This document shows, piece by piece, positions 44,561 through 54,874 of a stretch of DNA of 64,000 bases (position 1 is its first letter; the number at the start of each line of letters is the position of its first letter). A program made the translations under genes and the position numbers. This DNA is from Azolla caroliniana (lineage: Eukaryota > Polypodiophyta). The notes below the pieces were generated by a model, which did not search any database, was not told where the DNA came from, and saw only the letters and a program-made list of their open reading frames with translations. Location of the stretch: positions 12,834,001 through 12,898,000 of the forward strand of contig JBHGNT010000004.1 in NCBI GenBank assembly GCA_043228905.1, in the 5' to 3' direction.

Positions 44561-45952
44561 ACCGATTTGACGACTGAGTCGGTACGACCAGTCCGATGAA
44601 GAGCCGGCGAGTAGTGGAGACTCGGCCGTGCATTCCCCACGCAGGAAGCCGAGGAGACGGCTTATACGCAAAGAGAAATGGAAGAAGAAGGTGTCGGATT
44701 CCGGCACGGAAAGGAAGGAGTCAGACCGACGCGAGTCCGACTCTGAGGGAACCGATGACAGGTCTTTAAAGGTGAAGACCGCGTCGACCGAGAAGGCCTC
44801 GACATCCGGAAAGGTCAACTCGAACCGGTTAGTATTCTACTATATGTTGATGACTTGGTCATCACCGACGCCGACCTAGGTGAAATCGACCGCGTGAAGC
44901 TTCAGCTTGCGGCATCGTTCGACAGGAAGGATCTGGGGTACCTTCATTACTTCCTCGGGATCGAAGTGATCCGTACCCCTGAAGGCATATTGATCAGCCA
45001 ACGTCACTACGTGCTGAGTATGCTCTTCAAATTCGGGATGGCCGACTGTAAGACCATCTCGACTCCTCTGGACAGAACCGTCAAGCTTCGTCCCGATACG
45101 GGAAAGGTATGCGACCCGACGAGGTTCCGACAAATTGTCGGAAGCCTCATATACTTGACCATCACCCGACCCGACCTCAGTTATCCGGTCGGGGTGATCA
45201 ATTAGTTCATGGCGCGACCTATCGAGGAGCACCTTCAGTGTGCACAACGCGTACTTTGGTATGTAAGCGGCACTAAGGACCGCAGACTGCTATATCGGAC
45301 CGGTGCAGTCGCGCAGTTAGTTGGCTACACCGATGTTGATTGGGCTTGCAACGCCACCGATCGCCGATCCACGTCTGGATACGCGTTCTCCCTCGGGAGT
45401 GCCGCGATCGCGTGGTGCAGTAAGAAGCAGCCGACAATTGCCGTGTCGAGCACCGAAGCTGAGTACCGAGGAGCGGTTGTCGCGACATGCGAAGCCATAT
45501 GGTTGAAGCGGCTTCTTAAGGACCTGCAAGAGGAGGTGACCGATCCAACGACGATCTACTGCGACAACCTCAGCAGTATCCAACTCGGGAAGAACCCCGT
45601 CTTCCATGCACGGACCAAGCACATTGAGGTGCACTACCATTTCGTCCGTGAGCGTGTCCTTTCTGGCGAAATCGAACTTCAATACGTTCCGACGGGTCGG
45701 CAGACTGCCGACATCTTCACCAAGCCTCTTGGTCTGGACAAGTTGCGGCAATTCTCAGGTGCGCTCGGGTTGCGTCACCTTGACATGCCGAACTTGAGGG
45801 GGAGAACAGTCCCGAACGACCAAGCAAGGCAGCAGGAAAGGAGCGGACACCGCGACACCGAGTCGGTTGACAAGTTCGACATCGGATCGGCTGAAGAAGC
45901 CGAGGGCGGACCCACGGAAAAGTTCGGAAGCAGACAGAAGGGGAGCAACTGA
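44561..45952 (+). pseudogene. Cop-E RT C-terminal half and RNase H
   Basis: After the linker (PRRKPRRRLIRKEKWKKK) the sequence jumps at about 44825 straight to the RT palm (VSILLYVDDLVITDADLGEI). The N-terminal half of RT (about 450 bp, including [12 protein letters not shown]) is therefore deleted. It continues with LHYFLGIEVIRTPEGILISQ, a TAG at 45204, then RNase H: GYTDVDWACN, SSTEAEYRGAVVA, YCDNLSSIQLGKN, HIEVHYHFVRERVLSGE and TADIFTKPLGLDKLRQ. A hydrophilic spacer leads to the polypurine tract before 46319. Confidence 0.88.
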
Positions 45953-46318
45953 GGGAGAGAACCGAAGCCAACCACGCATGGGGAAGATGACGCCATCGAA
46001 GGCGAGAAAACCGAAGACGAGTTGGAGACAGCCAACTCTGACGAGAGCGAAGACCGATCGGAGGTAGCCGAGTCGGTTCGGATGTTTGATTCAGACACGC
46101 TGAATTAACCGAGGCCCAAGCGGAAGAAAAGGCAGCAGGAGAAGCGTCAACACCGCAACATCAGAAGAGCTGATAAGGGCCGCATGAGCAGACAAGCCGA
46201 CTGGAAGGGTCGAAGCGCGCGGAGTCAAACAGGTCGAGGAGCGCGAGCGAGGCGTGAAGCCAGGAGGAACCGGTGCTGTGAAGATCCCGAAGAGCCTCAA
46301 GTTGAGCTTGAGGGGGAG

Positions 46319-46704
46319 TGTTGAGAGACAAGCTCAACATCGGCCGGATCGGCTGAAGAAGACGGGGACCGGATCAGTTGGGACCGATCGGTTAGCCCGA
46401 GTATGTAGACCGGGAGGTCGTTAGGAAAGATATTCCGTGAGGAATATATTTGGGAGTTAGTGTAGGGGCTCTTGATGAGCATTGAAGTATTGTCAGTAGT
46501 TCGGTCAGTCCTTCTAGGACTTGTATAAAAGTGCTCACTAAGCACGTCTTATGTACAGACTTGAGTATTATTATTGAATATAGTTTTTGTGTCTACTCCC
46601 TCTGTCTCTCCTGCGTATACCGTGTAAGCCCAAGCTCTCCATTGAACCTGAGTTTCCTTCCTCTGTTCTGTCTTCATACCTGCTTCCGCACGCTAATTTC
46701 TACA
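46319..46704 (+). repeat. Cop-E 3' LTR
   Basis: 386 bp, homologous to 41733-42093 and preceded by CTCAAGTTGAGCTTGAGGGG. Confidence 0.9.
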
Positions 46705-47038
46705 CAAAAAAATTGAGGGCAAAATTTTAAAGACCAAAGGGTAAAAAATATAAAACTCACTTCACATTATGAAAGAAAGAATACACAAATGCACAACACG
46801 ATTTTACGACCCATGCCACAGTGAACGAACCAATTGGTGTATGATCCAATCGCGACTTGTGCTGACTGAACGAGAAGGTTCGAGTCAAGCAAAGCTCCAA
46901 TCGAAGTTATCGATCGTAGAGTAGTGATTTGGTCGAGGGATTTCCGACCGTTGAGATGACTGATGAAGTTCCGGTCGAGAAGAGTTGCCATGGCGAGTGG
47001 GTTCACCGTGCAATGCACTGTCCCACAGGTGTGCCATG
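46705..47038 (+). other. X1 interior, 3' end
   Basis: It resumes X1 after Cop-E: GAGGGCAAAATTTTAAAGAC, AAAACTCACTTCACAT, CCAATTGGTGTATGATCCAA, TTTCCGACCGTTGAG and GCAATGCACTG. The same order is found in X2 at 54190-54533. It ends GTGTGCCATG directly before the 3' repeat, with no polypurine tract. Confidence 0.75.
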
Positions 47039-47693
47039 TGTTACCCGTAAGAATATACAGGGAGGCATAAGGGTATTGTTGAGATACAAGCTCAACATTG
47101 GCCGGATCGGCTGTGCAAGCAGAGAACCGGATCGGTTGGGACCGATCGGTTAGGCCGGACCGGTGCGTAAAACGGATACGCAAACCAGTGCGTAACGAGA
47201 GGCCGTATCAGTGTGTAAACCGAAAGGCCGTTAGAGAGATATTCCTTGTAAGGAATAGTTTTGGGAGTAAGTGTCGCTGACTGAACGAGAAGGTTCGAGT
47301 CAAGCAAAGCTCCAATCGAAGTTATCGATCGTAGAGTAGTGATTTGGTCGAGGGATTTCCGACCGTTGAAATGACTGATGGAGTTCCGGTCGAGAAGAGT
47401 TGCCATGGTGAGTGGGTTCACCGTGCAATGCACTGTCCCACAGGTGCGCCATGTGTTACCCGTAAGAATATACGGGGAGGCATAAGGGTATTGTTGAGAT
47501 ACAAGCTCAACATTGGCGGGATCGGCTGTGCAAGCCGAGAACCGGATCAGTTGGGACCGATCGGTTAGGCCGGACCGGTGCGTAAAACAGATACGCAAAC
47601 CAGTGCGTAACGAGAGGCCGTATCGGTGTGTAAACCGAAAGGCCGTTAGAGAGATATTCCTCATAAGGAATAGTTTTTGGGAGTAAGTTGTCG
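46861..47693 (+). repeat. Tandem duplication (415 + 418 bp) across the X1/Cop-F junction
   Basis: Copy 1 is 46861-47275 and copy 2 is 47276-47693, each starting GCTGACTGAACGAGAAGG. Each holds the end of the X1 interior, the first 38 bp of the X1 3' repeat and the first ~200 bp of the Cop-F 5' LTR. The copies differ at about ten positions. Because the unit spans the insertion junction, the duplication happened after Cop-F inserted. Confidence 0.92.
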
Positions 47694-47935
47694 AGGCTCA
47701 TTTATGAGCAATCAAGTACTGTCAGTACTTGTGTCAGCCTGATTGTCAGGGCTTGTATAAAAGTGCTCACCGATCACATCCTATGTACAGATCGAGTATT
47801 ATTTTTTAATTAAGTTCTCGTGTTTTACTCTCTCTCTGTCTCTCCCGTGTGTACTGTGCAAACCTAAGCTTTCCATTAAACCCGCGTTTTCTGTTGTTCG
47901 GTTTCCTATATTGCTTCCGCACGCCATTCTTTTCA
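47492..47935 (+). repeat. Cop-F 5' LTR
   Basis: Begins TGTTGAGATACAAGCTCAAC and ends CATTCTTTTCA. Its first part is also present in the duplicated copy at 47077-47275. The palindrome CAAGTACTGTCAGTACTTG lies near 47725. Confidence 0.9.
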
Positions 47936-47947
47936 TGGTATCAGAGC
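47936..47947 (+). promoter_or_regulatory. Cop-F primer-binding site
   Basis: TGGTATCAGAGC directly after the 5' LTR. Confidence 0.9.
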
Positions 47948-48017
47948 GCGAGGGTTGAGAACCTCTACAGTTGACTTTGCGTGAAGGAAAAACCAACGAA
48001 GAAGAACAAGAAAACCG

Positions 48018-48553
48018 ATGGACAGAGGAATTGCTAGCTCGCTTCCGACGGAGAAGCTCGACAGAACCAACTATGCATCTTGGTCCTACAAGATGCACCA
48101 GTACCTGCTTGGGCACGGTTACTGGAGCTATGTCGAAGGAGTGAATGACGCGGCACCCGAATCGACACATAAAGACTTCCCGGCGTGGGCACAATCAGCG
48201 AGCAGAGTGTTGTACTGTTTCGCGTCTTGTGTGGGCGAACAACTATTAAGCTACGTTCGGGATGCAAAAACGCCGAAGGGTGTGTGGGAAAATCTAAAGA
48301 AGATCTTCGCCGCGAGCACCACAGCCAAGAAGCTTCAGCTCCGACAGGAGTTAAACAACCTATGACAACGCGATTTGTCGGTGGCTGACTATACCTCGAA
48401 GATCAAGGACATATGCGACTCCTTAGCTTCCATCGATGTGAACATCGAGGAAAGCGAGATGGTCCAGGTCTGTCTCGGGGGTTTGGCGTCAAAGTTCGGA
48501 GTGTTCAGAAATTGTTGTGTGTACACAGGAGAATACACCGTCGTTTTCAATTC
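48018..48553 (+). pseudogene. Cop-F truncated gag
   Basis: ATG 48018 (MDRGIASSLPTEKLDRTNYA), UBN2 core YLLGHGYWSYVEGVNDAAPE and AASTTAKKLQLRQELNNL. A TGA at 48363-48365 (Arg position) interrupts it, then SVADYTSKIKDICDSLASID follows. The gag ends at about 48553, where it is joined to the RNase H start (FMARLTEEHLQCAQ). Confidence 0.88.
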
Positions 48554-49200
48554 ATGGCGCGACTGACCGAGGAACACCTTCAGTGCGCACAATGCGTACT
48601 ACGGTACGTAAGCGACACTAAGGACCGGGGGCTACTATATCGGTCCGATACAGCCCCGCAGTTGGTAGGCTACACCGATGCCGACTGGGCCGGCAACGTC
48701 GCCGATCACCGATCCACGTCCGATTTCGTGTTCTCTCTCAGGAGTGCGGCGATCGTGTGGAGTAGCAAAAAGCAGCCGATAGTTGCGTTGTCGAGCACCG
48801 AGACCGAGTATAGAGGAGCGGCTATCGCGACATGCGAAGCCATATCGTTGAAGCGGCTAGTCAAGGATCTTGCAGGTGGAGGTATCTGATCCAACGACCA
48901 TCTACTGTGACAACCTCAACAATATCCAACTCGCAAAGAACCCCATCTTCCACACCCTCACTAAGCACATTGAGGTGCACTACCATTTTGTCCGTGAGCG
49001 TGTCCTCTCCGGTGAAGTTGAACTTCAGTATGTTCCGACGGATCGGCAGACCGCCGACATCTTCACCAAGCCTCTTGGTCTGGACAAGTTGCGGCAATTC
49101 TCGGGTGCGCTTGGGTTGCGTCACCTCGACGTGCCGAACTTGAGGGGGAGAGACGTCCCTGATGACCATGGAAGGGAGCAGGAAAGGAGCGGAGAAGACC
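48554..49200 (+). pseudogene. Cop-F RNase H domain
   Basis: FMARLTEEHLQCAQCVLRYV, GYTDADWAGNVADHRSTSDF, SSTETEYRGAAIA, a frameshift near 48870, YCDNLNNIQLAKN and TADIFTKPLGLDKLRQ. A hydrophilic spacer and polypurine tract follow to 49672. RNase H removes the RNA strand during reverse transcription in intact relatives. Confidence 0.88.
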
Positions 49201-49672
49201 ATAACGCTGAGTCGGATGACGAATTCGATTTTGGATCGGTTGAAGAAGCCGAGGGCGGATCTGTGGAAGAGTCCAAAAGCGGACATAAGGGGAGTAGCCG
49301 AAAGGAAGAGCCGAAGCCACCAAGCATGGGGGAGATGACGCCGTCAAGGACGAGAAGACCGAAGACAAGTTGGAGACAGTCAACTCGGACGAGAGCGAAA
49401 ACCGATCGGAGGTAGGCGAGTCGATTCGAATGTTTGATTCGGATACACTGAATCAACCGAGGACCAAGCGGAAAAGAAGGCAGTAGGAGAAGCGCCAACA
49501 CCGCGACAGCAAGGGAGTTGTGAAGGGTCGTGGGAGCAGACAAGCCCACTAGAAGGGTCGAAGCGCGCGGAGTCGAACAGGCCGAGGAGCGCGAGCGAGG
49601 CGTGGAGCCAGGAGGAACCGGAGCAGTGATTTGGAAGATCCTGAAGAGCCTCAAGTTGAGCTTGAGGGGGAG

Positions 49673-50114
49673 TGTTGAGATACAAGCTCAACATTGGCCG
49701 GATCGGCTGTGCAAGCCAAGAACCGGATCAGTTGGGATCAATCAGTTAGGCCAGACCAGTGCGTAAAACGGATACGCAAACCAGTGCGTAACGAGAGGCC
49801 GTATCGGTGCATAAACTGAAAGGCCGTTAGAGAGACATTCCTCGTAAGGAATAGTTTTGGGAGTAAGTGTCGAGGCTCATTTATGAGCAGTCAAGTACTG
49901 TCAGTACTTGTGTCAGCCCGATTGTCAGGGCTTGTATAAAAGTGCTCATCGAGCACATCCTATGTACAGATCGAGTATTATTTTTGAATTAAGTTCTCGT
50001 GTTTTACTCTCTCTCTGTCTCTCCCATGCGTACTGTGCAAACCAAAGCTTTCCAATAAACCTGTTTTTTTTGTTGTTTGGTTTCCTATATTGCTTCCGTA
50101 CGCCATTCTTTTCA
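49673..50114 (+). repeat. Cop-F 3' LTR
   Basis: 442 bp, a very close partner of the 5' LTR, ending CATTCTTTTCA. Confidence 0.92.
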
Positions 50115-50119
50115 GGTAT

Positions 50120-50402
50120 GTCTAATAATGTGGTTGATGTGTATGTGTAAAGTAAATGAGTGTGTGAGGATGAGTATGTGTATGGACACATGCACAACTA
50201 TGTGCATGTGTACAAGAATGCGTAACGGTCTTATTTATAATGGTCATGTAGCTGTTACATTGGATGTATTATATAAACCCCCTATGGGGTATGTAATGAA
50301 TAACTTTTTCCCTCTCATTTTGGTGTGTTTCTTTGTTTCACTCTCCTTCTCTCTCTATCGTAATTCCCTTGGGAGAATGGCTTCACCCCCCACCCAACAA
50401 CA
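50120..50402 (+). repeat. X1 3' terminal repeat, second part
   Basis: Continues 47454-47491 after the GGTAT duplication. It contains TATTATATAAACCCCC and the CT-rich/C-rich end ACCCAACAACA, followed by the CATCC target duplication. Confidence 0.85.
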
Positions 50403-50407
50403 CATCC

Positions 50408-52055
50408 TCCCAGATTTAAGTTTGGAATGAGCACGTCGACCATTTTCCGACTGAAGAAGTCCCTATATGGACTCAAGCAAGCCCCGCATGCCTAGAACAC
50501 GAAAATCACGCAACGACTGTGTCGGATGGGGTTTGCTGTGTCGAGGTCAGACTCTTCCCTATTTATCTGGCGACATCGGAATGGGCCGGTAAGTATTTTT
50601 CTTTTTACGTTGATGATTTAGTCATCGCCAACAACGACCTGGACAAAATCGACCGCATCAAGTCCGAACTTGCAGCATCGTTTGACATGAAGGATCTTGG
50701 GGACCTTCATTACTATGTGTTGAGTATCCTCTTCAAATTCGGTACGATGGAACGCAAGACCGTCTCAACTCCTCTGGATACGAATGTGAAGCTCCACCCC
50801 TACTCTGGAACGGCATGCGACTTGCCACGGTTCCGACAAATAGTCGGAAGCTTCATATATCTTACCACCACCCAATTGGACCTCAACTATCCGATCGGAC
50901 TGATTAGTCAATTTATGGTGCATCCAACCGTGGAGCACCTTAAGTGCACGCATCGAATACATAGATATGTCAATGGCACTAAGGACAGGGGGTTGCTATA
51001 TCAAACCAATGTGGTCGGACAACTTGTCGGCTACACGGATGTCGATTGGGCCGGAAATGCAGGCAATCGTAGGTCTACATCTAGATATGAGTTTTCACTT
51101 GGAAGCGTTGCAGTCACCTGGAGCAGTAAGAAGCAACCAATAGTAGCATTGTCGAGCACTGAGGCCGAGTACTGAGGAGAGGTTGTCATGACATGCGAAG
51201 CCATTGGCTCAAGAGGCTCCTAAAGGATCTGCAGTTGGAGGTGTCCGATCCGATGACGATCTACTGTGACAACCTCATCAACATCCAGTTGGCGAAGAAT
51301 CCTGCTTTTCATGCTCAGACCAAGCACATTGAGGTGCACTACCATTTTGTCTCTAACCATGTCCTCTCTGGTGAAGTCGTACTTGTGTATGTTCCGACGG
51401 ATCTGCAGACTGCCGACATCTTCACCAAACCTCTTGGCTTGGACAAGTTGCAACATTTTTTGAAGATGCTTGATCTTCAGCATCTCGACATGCCACACTT
51501 GAAGGGGAGAAAGGAGGAAACCGGAACGAGAACTGGGAAAATAGGTAATGGCATCGAACAAAGAACCGGAGACATACGGGGAGACAAGAAGAAGAAGGAA
51601 GCCATGTCGATTGAAGAAGTCGGCACATCCGATAAAGTCAGAACAAGCGGCGATGGCGGCAGAGTCATGACGGATAGAGCCGACTGGAACGAGAAGGCCA
51701 AGACCCGGACGTGGTCTGACATGGTGAAGGGCCTGAAGTTTGAAGACAAATTGGAGACAACCAATTCAGACAAGAGTCAGAACAAATTTGTTGCCTCCGA
51801 TTTGGAAGAGGAGTTCAATTCCAAGGAATCGAATCAACAAAAGGCCAAACAGACGAGGAGGCAGTACCGGAGTCGTAACAGCGAAAGACTTGAGAAAGGG
51901 CCTTATGAGCAAACAAGCCGACCAAGAAGGTCGAGGTGCGCGGGGCCAGACGGGTCAAGGAGCGCAAGCAAGGTGGGAAGACGCTAGGAGGAGCTGGAGG
52001 AGAGGACCAGTGGACACACAGTGTGATCCGACCTCAAGTTGAGATTGAGGGTGAG
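50408..52055 (+). pseudogene. Cop-B RT and RNase H, resumed after X1
   Basis: The frame resumes at SRFKFGMST, then RLKKSLYGLKQAPHA, a TAG, CRMGFAVSRSDSSLFIW, the palm box FLFYVDDLVIANNDLDKI (YVDD intact) and LAASFDMKDLGDLHYY with a small deletion. RNase H follows: GYTDVDWAGNAGNRRSTSRY, SSTEAEY then a TGA at 51173, YCDNLINIQLAKN and TADIFTKPLGLDKLQH. A 150-codon hydrophilic spacer ends in the degraded polypurine region before 52056. It is inactive, but the palm is preserved. Confidence 0.88.
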
Positions 52056-52442
52056 TGTTAAGCGGGCAAGCTTAACCAGATCCGGATCAGTTGAATAAGC
52101 CAGAGCCGGATCGGTATCCGGAACGGAGAACCAGATAAGTACCCAGATTAGTGTCTGGATATATCAGTATGTGGAACCTAGAGTTGGACCAGAGAAGCGG
52201 ATCATACTCCAGAATAGTGAGAACCAGTAGGCCGTTGGAGCCTATGATCTGAGCCTAGTACATAGGCATATTCCTTGGAGTTAGTGTCAGTTGCTCGTAT
52301 GAGCATTGAAGTACATGTCAGTCCTTTTAAGGACTTGTATAAAGAGTGTTCTATAGGACATTTGTATGAACATAGTGTTATTATTTTGATTTTTAAGTTT
52401 ATTGTTATGCTCTCTCTAACTCTCTCGTGTATTCAAGCTTTA
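52056..52442 (+). repeat. Cop-B 3' LTR, first part
   Basis: Begins TGTTAAGCGGGCAAGCTTAA, a compensated variant of the family LTR start. It shares GAGCCTAGTACATAGGCATA with the 5' LTR region around 24680. It is interrupted by X2 within CAAGCTTTCC. Confidence 0.85.
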
Positions 52443-52744
52443 TGTTACCCGTAGGATTGTACGAGGCGATATAAGGGTAAAATACGTTAAAGGGGTTGTC
52501 GTATTTGTGTAATGTATACGAGTGTGAGTGAGAATAAATATGTGTGTGAACACATGCACAATTATGTGCATGTGACAAGAATGTAACGGTCTTCTTTTTG
52601 TTAAGAGTCATGTTATCAGTTACATAATGTACTATGTGTCACTTCTTATTTCTCTCTTTGTTCTCTCTCCCTCCCTCCCTCCGAGGTAATCCCTCTTGGG
52701 AGGGGGGGTGGACCATTCTAGGCTTCACCCCTCACCCACCAACG
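52443..52744 (+). repeat. X2 5' terminal repeat
   Basis: 302 bp. It contains ATTATGTGCATGTGACAAGA and the CT-rich/GGGAGGGGGGGTGG end, with the last base CA changed to CG. Confidence 0.8.
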
Positions 52745-52960
52745 CCATGCCATGGGAAACAACCCTCCCTTTAGAAGAAGTCATTGTCTCCCTCCCTCAC
52801 TCTCCCTCTCCATCACTAATCTCTTTCTCTCTCCCTCTCCCTCTCCCTCTCCCTCTCTGCCTCCCTCTCCATCACTAATATCTCCCTCTCTCCCTCTCTA
52901 CGTGTCTATCAATCAAAGAGTGGTTTTGTGCGTGGATTGTCTGTGTGGGAGCCAGCTGGC

Positions 52961-53272
52961 GATGGAGATCTCAACACTGCCTATGAAGCTTGACAAGCAA
53001 AGGAAATGGTTTGAATCACAGTCTCGTTGTGGAGTATGCCTTGAGAAGATGATTAGAGACACTATGCAACAATGCATAGTATACAAGGAACAAGCAAGAA
53101 TAAACCAAGATGCATGTGCTGCTCTGGTTGCAAGACTTGAGTTTCAAAGAAAGATTTGTGACCTAGATGAGGAAGAAGCTGAAGGGACTGACGAAAGAAG
53201 CACCCAAAAAGGTTATAGAGAACTAGTTTCAGGTTCTATTACACAAACCGGAGGAGATGGAGAGATGTCATA
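52961..53272 (+). other. X2 cargo: open frame of unknown origin
   Basis: From an ATG at 52962-52964 a clean frame of about 103 residues reads MEISTLPMKLDKQRKWFESQ, CGVCLEKMIRDTMQQCIVYK and ALVARLEFQRKICDLDEEEA, ending in TAA. It looks like a natural, helical, charged protein (coiled-coil character, two CxxC-like cysteines). I do not recognise the family. It has no relation to retrotransposon proteins and no counterpart in X1, so it is probably a captured host fragment. Confidence 0.5.
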
Positions 53273-54533
53273 ATGAAAATCTTCAGAGTATGAAAACATT
53301 GCACCATGAGTGAGTTTCTCGTGAAGAGAGGGAATACTGTCAATGGGATTCTCAAGAAACTCAGATTTAGCCAAGCTTAAGAATCAAGTGAGATGAGAGG
53401 AACGGTACCCTCTACCACAAGCAAGATCAAGACACAGTCACGAACAGCGGTGAACGAACGAACGCCGCCGGCACAGTCCGGCAGCCAGCCAGCAAGCAAC
53501 CGAAAAGGCTCGGCCGAGCCGACTGAGCGACGGCCTATGTCCGGTAGGGGTAGGGGTAGGGGTAGGGGTAGGGAGGGCCGGAAAGGCACGACCGAATAGA
53601 CGATCGTGATCGTGGCCAGCCGGCGAAGACCACCCGACAACATCGGCAGACAGTCACAGGCGTCGAACAAAGGGTCCCACAGGCGGCCGCCGGAACGAGC
53701 CGACAGCCGGCAGACGACGTCAGAGGTAGCCCACGGAGAGACGGCTATGGACAACCTACGAACCGAGACGGCCACAGACAGACAGATAGGAGGCGGGAGA
53801 AGAAGATGATCATTAGAGAAAGAAAAGGAAGAAAAAGATGACCATCACCACCGCCACCACAGAAGACAAAGACAAAGACAGAGGAGAGGGCATGATAGAA
53901 GAGAAGAAGAAGAGAAAGAACGCAGAAAAAGACACATACGAAGAAGAAGATATAAGAAATAAGGAGCAATCGAAATAGAGGAAAGAATTACAACAAAAAG
54001 GAAATCAAGGAAGCAGGAAGACGACAAAGAAGTGGAAGAAAACTACGAAAGATACACAGAGAAAAAGGAGTATAAAAAGAGAGAAGGGCATCAGATAAAA
54101 ATTACAATAACGCGAGGGCACGCAACCGAATTTCAAGAACCGAAGGGCAGCAACCGAAATTTTGAAAATGAAAGGGCCGAAAATCAAATTTCAAAAAAAT
54201 TGAGGGTAAAAAAATGAAAAAGAACAACGGGTACAAAATGTAAAACTCACTTCACATAACAAAAAACAAAAATACAGATACACACAACATAATGTTAAGG
54301 CTCATGCCACAATAGACGAGCCAATTGGTGTGTGATCCAATCAAGTGACATGCTGACCGAACAAGAAGGTTCAATCGAGTCAAGCAAAGCTCTGATCAAA
54401 GTTATTGATCGTAGAGTTGTGTTCTGGTCGAAGGATTTCCGACCGTTGAGACAATAAATGTAGTTCTGGTCACTAAGAGTTGTCGTGGCGAGTGGATTTA
54501 CCGTGCGATGCACTGACCCATAGGCGTGCCATG
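53273..54533. other. X2 interior backbone
   Basis: 53390-53760 is GC-rich and includes (GGGGTA)4 near 53546-53574. 53800-54060 is purine-rich. 54100-54230 has repeated AACCGAATTTCAAGAACC/AACCGAAATTTTGAAAATG phrases. 54230-54533 matches the X1 3' interior (AAAACTCACTTCACAT, CCAATTGGTGTGTGATCCAA, TTTCCGACCGTTGAG). No protein is supported. Confidence 0.7.
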
Positions 54534-54791
54534 TGTTACCCGTAGGAGTGTACGGGGCGGTATAAGGGTAAAACACATTAAAGGGGTTGTCGTATTTGTG
54601 TAATGTATACGAGTGTGAGTGAGGATAAATGTGTATTATTAACCCTTTATGGGGCATGTAATGCAATAGAGATTTTTCCACTCTCATTTTGTGTCACTTC
54701 TTATTTCTCTCTTTCTTCTCTCTCCCTCACACGTAATCCCCCTTGGGAGGGGGGTGGAACCATTTTAGGCTTCACCCCCCACCCACCAACA
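54534..54791 (+). repeat. X2 3' terminal repeat
   Basis: 258 bp, shorter than the 5' copy because the GTGCATGTGACAAG portion is missing. It ends CACCCACCAACA. Confidence 0.8.
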
Positions 54792-54796
54792 CTTTC

Positions 54797-54874
54797 CATT
54801 AAACCTTCGTTTTGTGTTCTATTGTTATCCGGACTAGCTGGTTTGGTCTTCGCTTCCGCACATTATCTTTTACA
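54797..54874 (+). repeat. Cop-B 3' LTR, last part
   Basis: CATTAAACCTTCGTTTTGTG ... GCTTCCGCACATTATCTTTTACA, matching the end of family LTRs. Confidence 0.8.

Larger units (their letters stand above)
41733..46704 (+). mobile_element. Cop-E: copia element in the X1 interior
   Basis: 4972 bp with LTRs at 41733-42093 and 46319-46704, primer site, gag, protease, integrase, half of RT, RNase H and polypurine tract. The flanks are ACAAAAA|TG and CA|CAAAAAAA, consistent with a CAAAA duplication plus slippage in the A run. The 3' LTR has about 25 bp more (a CTGAAGAAGACGGGGACCGG block). Confidence 0.9.
47492..50114 (+). mobile_element. Cop-F: short copia derivative (gag + RNase H only)
   Basis: 2623 bp with 444- and 442-bp LTRs and a perfect duplication GGTAT (47487-47491 and 50115-50119), inserted in the 3' repeat of X1. 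The interior fuses the gag N-terminal half to RNase H. All of the zinc knuckle, protease, integrase and RT is gone. Confidence 0.93.
30026..50402 (+). mobile_element. X1: non-autonomous LTR-like element with captured HSP90
   Basis: The terminal direct repeats begin TGTTACCCGTAAGAATATA and end CCCAACAACA, flanked by a perfect 5-bp duplication CATCC (30021-30025 and 50403-50407). Own parts: 5' repeat 30026-30293 plus 39196-39232, interior 39233-41732 plus 46705-47038, and 3' repeat 47454-47491 plus 50120-50402. The remainder is nested copia elements and a tandem duplication. No gag or pol is present, and no convincing primer site or polypurine tract. Structurally it resembles a LARD-type LTR element. 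The paralogue X2 shows the same plan with other cargo. Confidence 0.75.
52443..54791 (+). mobile_element. X2: second X-family element in the Cop-B 3' LTR
   Basis: 2349 bp with terminal repeats at 52443-52744 and 54534-54791 that begin TGTTACCCGTAGGA and end CACCCACCAAC. It is flanked by CTTTA (52438-52442) and CTTTC (54792-54796), a 5-bp duplication with one change. The interior shares its purine-rich and 3' parts with X1 but has different coding-like cargo and no HSP90. Confidence 0.8.
24511..54874 (+). mobile_element. Cop-B: old copia element, split by nested insertions
   Basis: Segments belonging to one element: 5' LTR 24511-24971, gag-protease 25071-26362, integrase-RT 28438-30025, RT-RNase H 50408-51990, and 3' LTR 52056-52442 plus 54797-54874. 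Removing the insertions leaves about 5.5 kb, a normal copia length. Continuity is shown by the CATCC duplication around X1, where the RT frame resumes exactly. The two LTRs are strongly diverged and no matching flanking duplication is visible (GAAGG on the left, CTTTT on the right). This is therefore the oldest layer of the stack, or it has recombined. Confidence 0.8.

Noticed and set aside
53546-53574. Telomere-like repeats (GGGGTA)4
   Set aside because: Too short, and different from the plant telomere unit TTTAGGG; within a GC-rich tract of X2.
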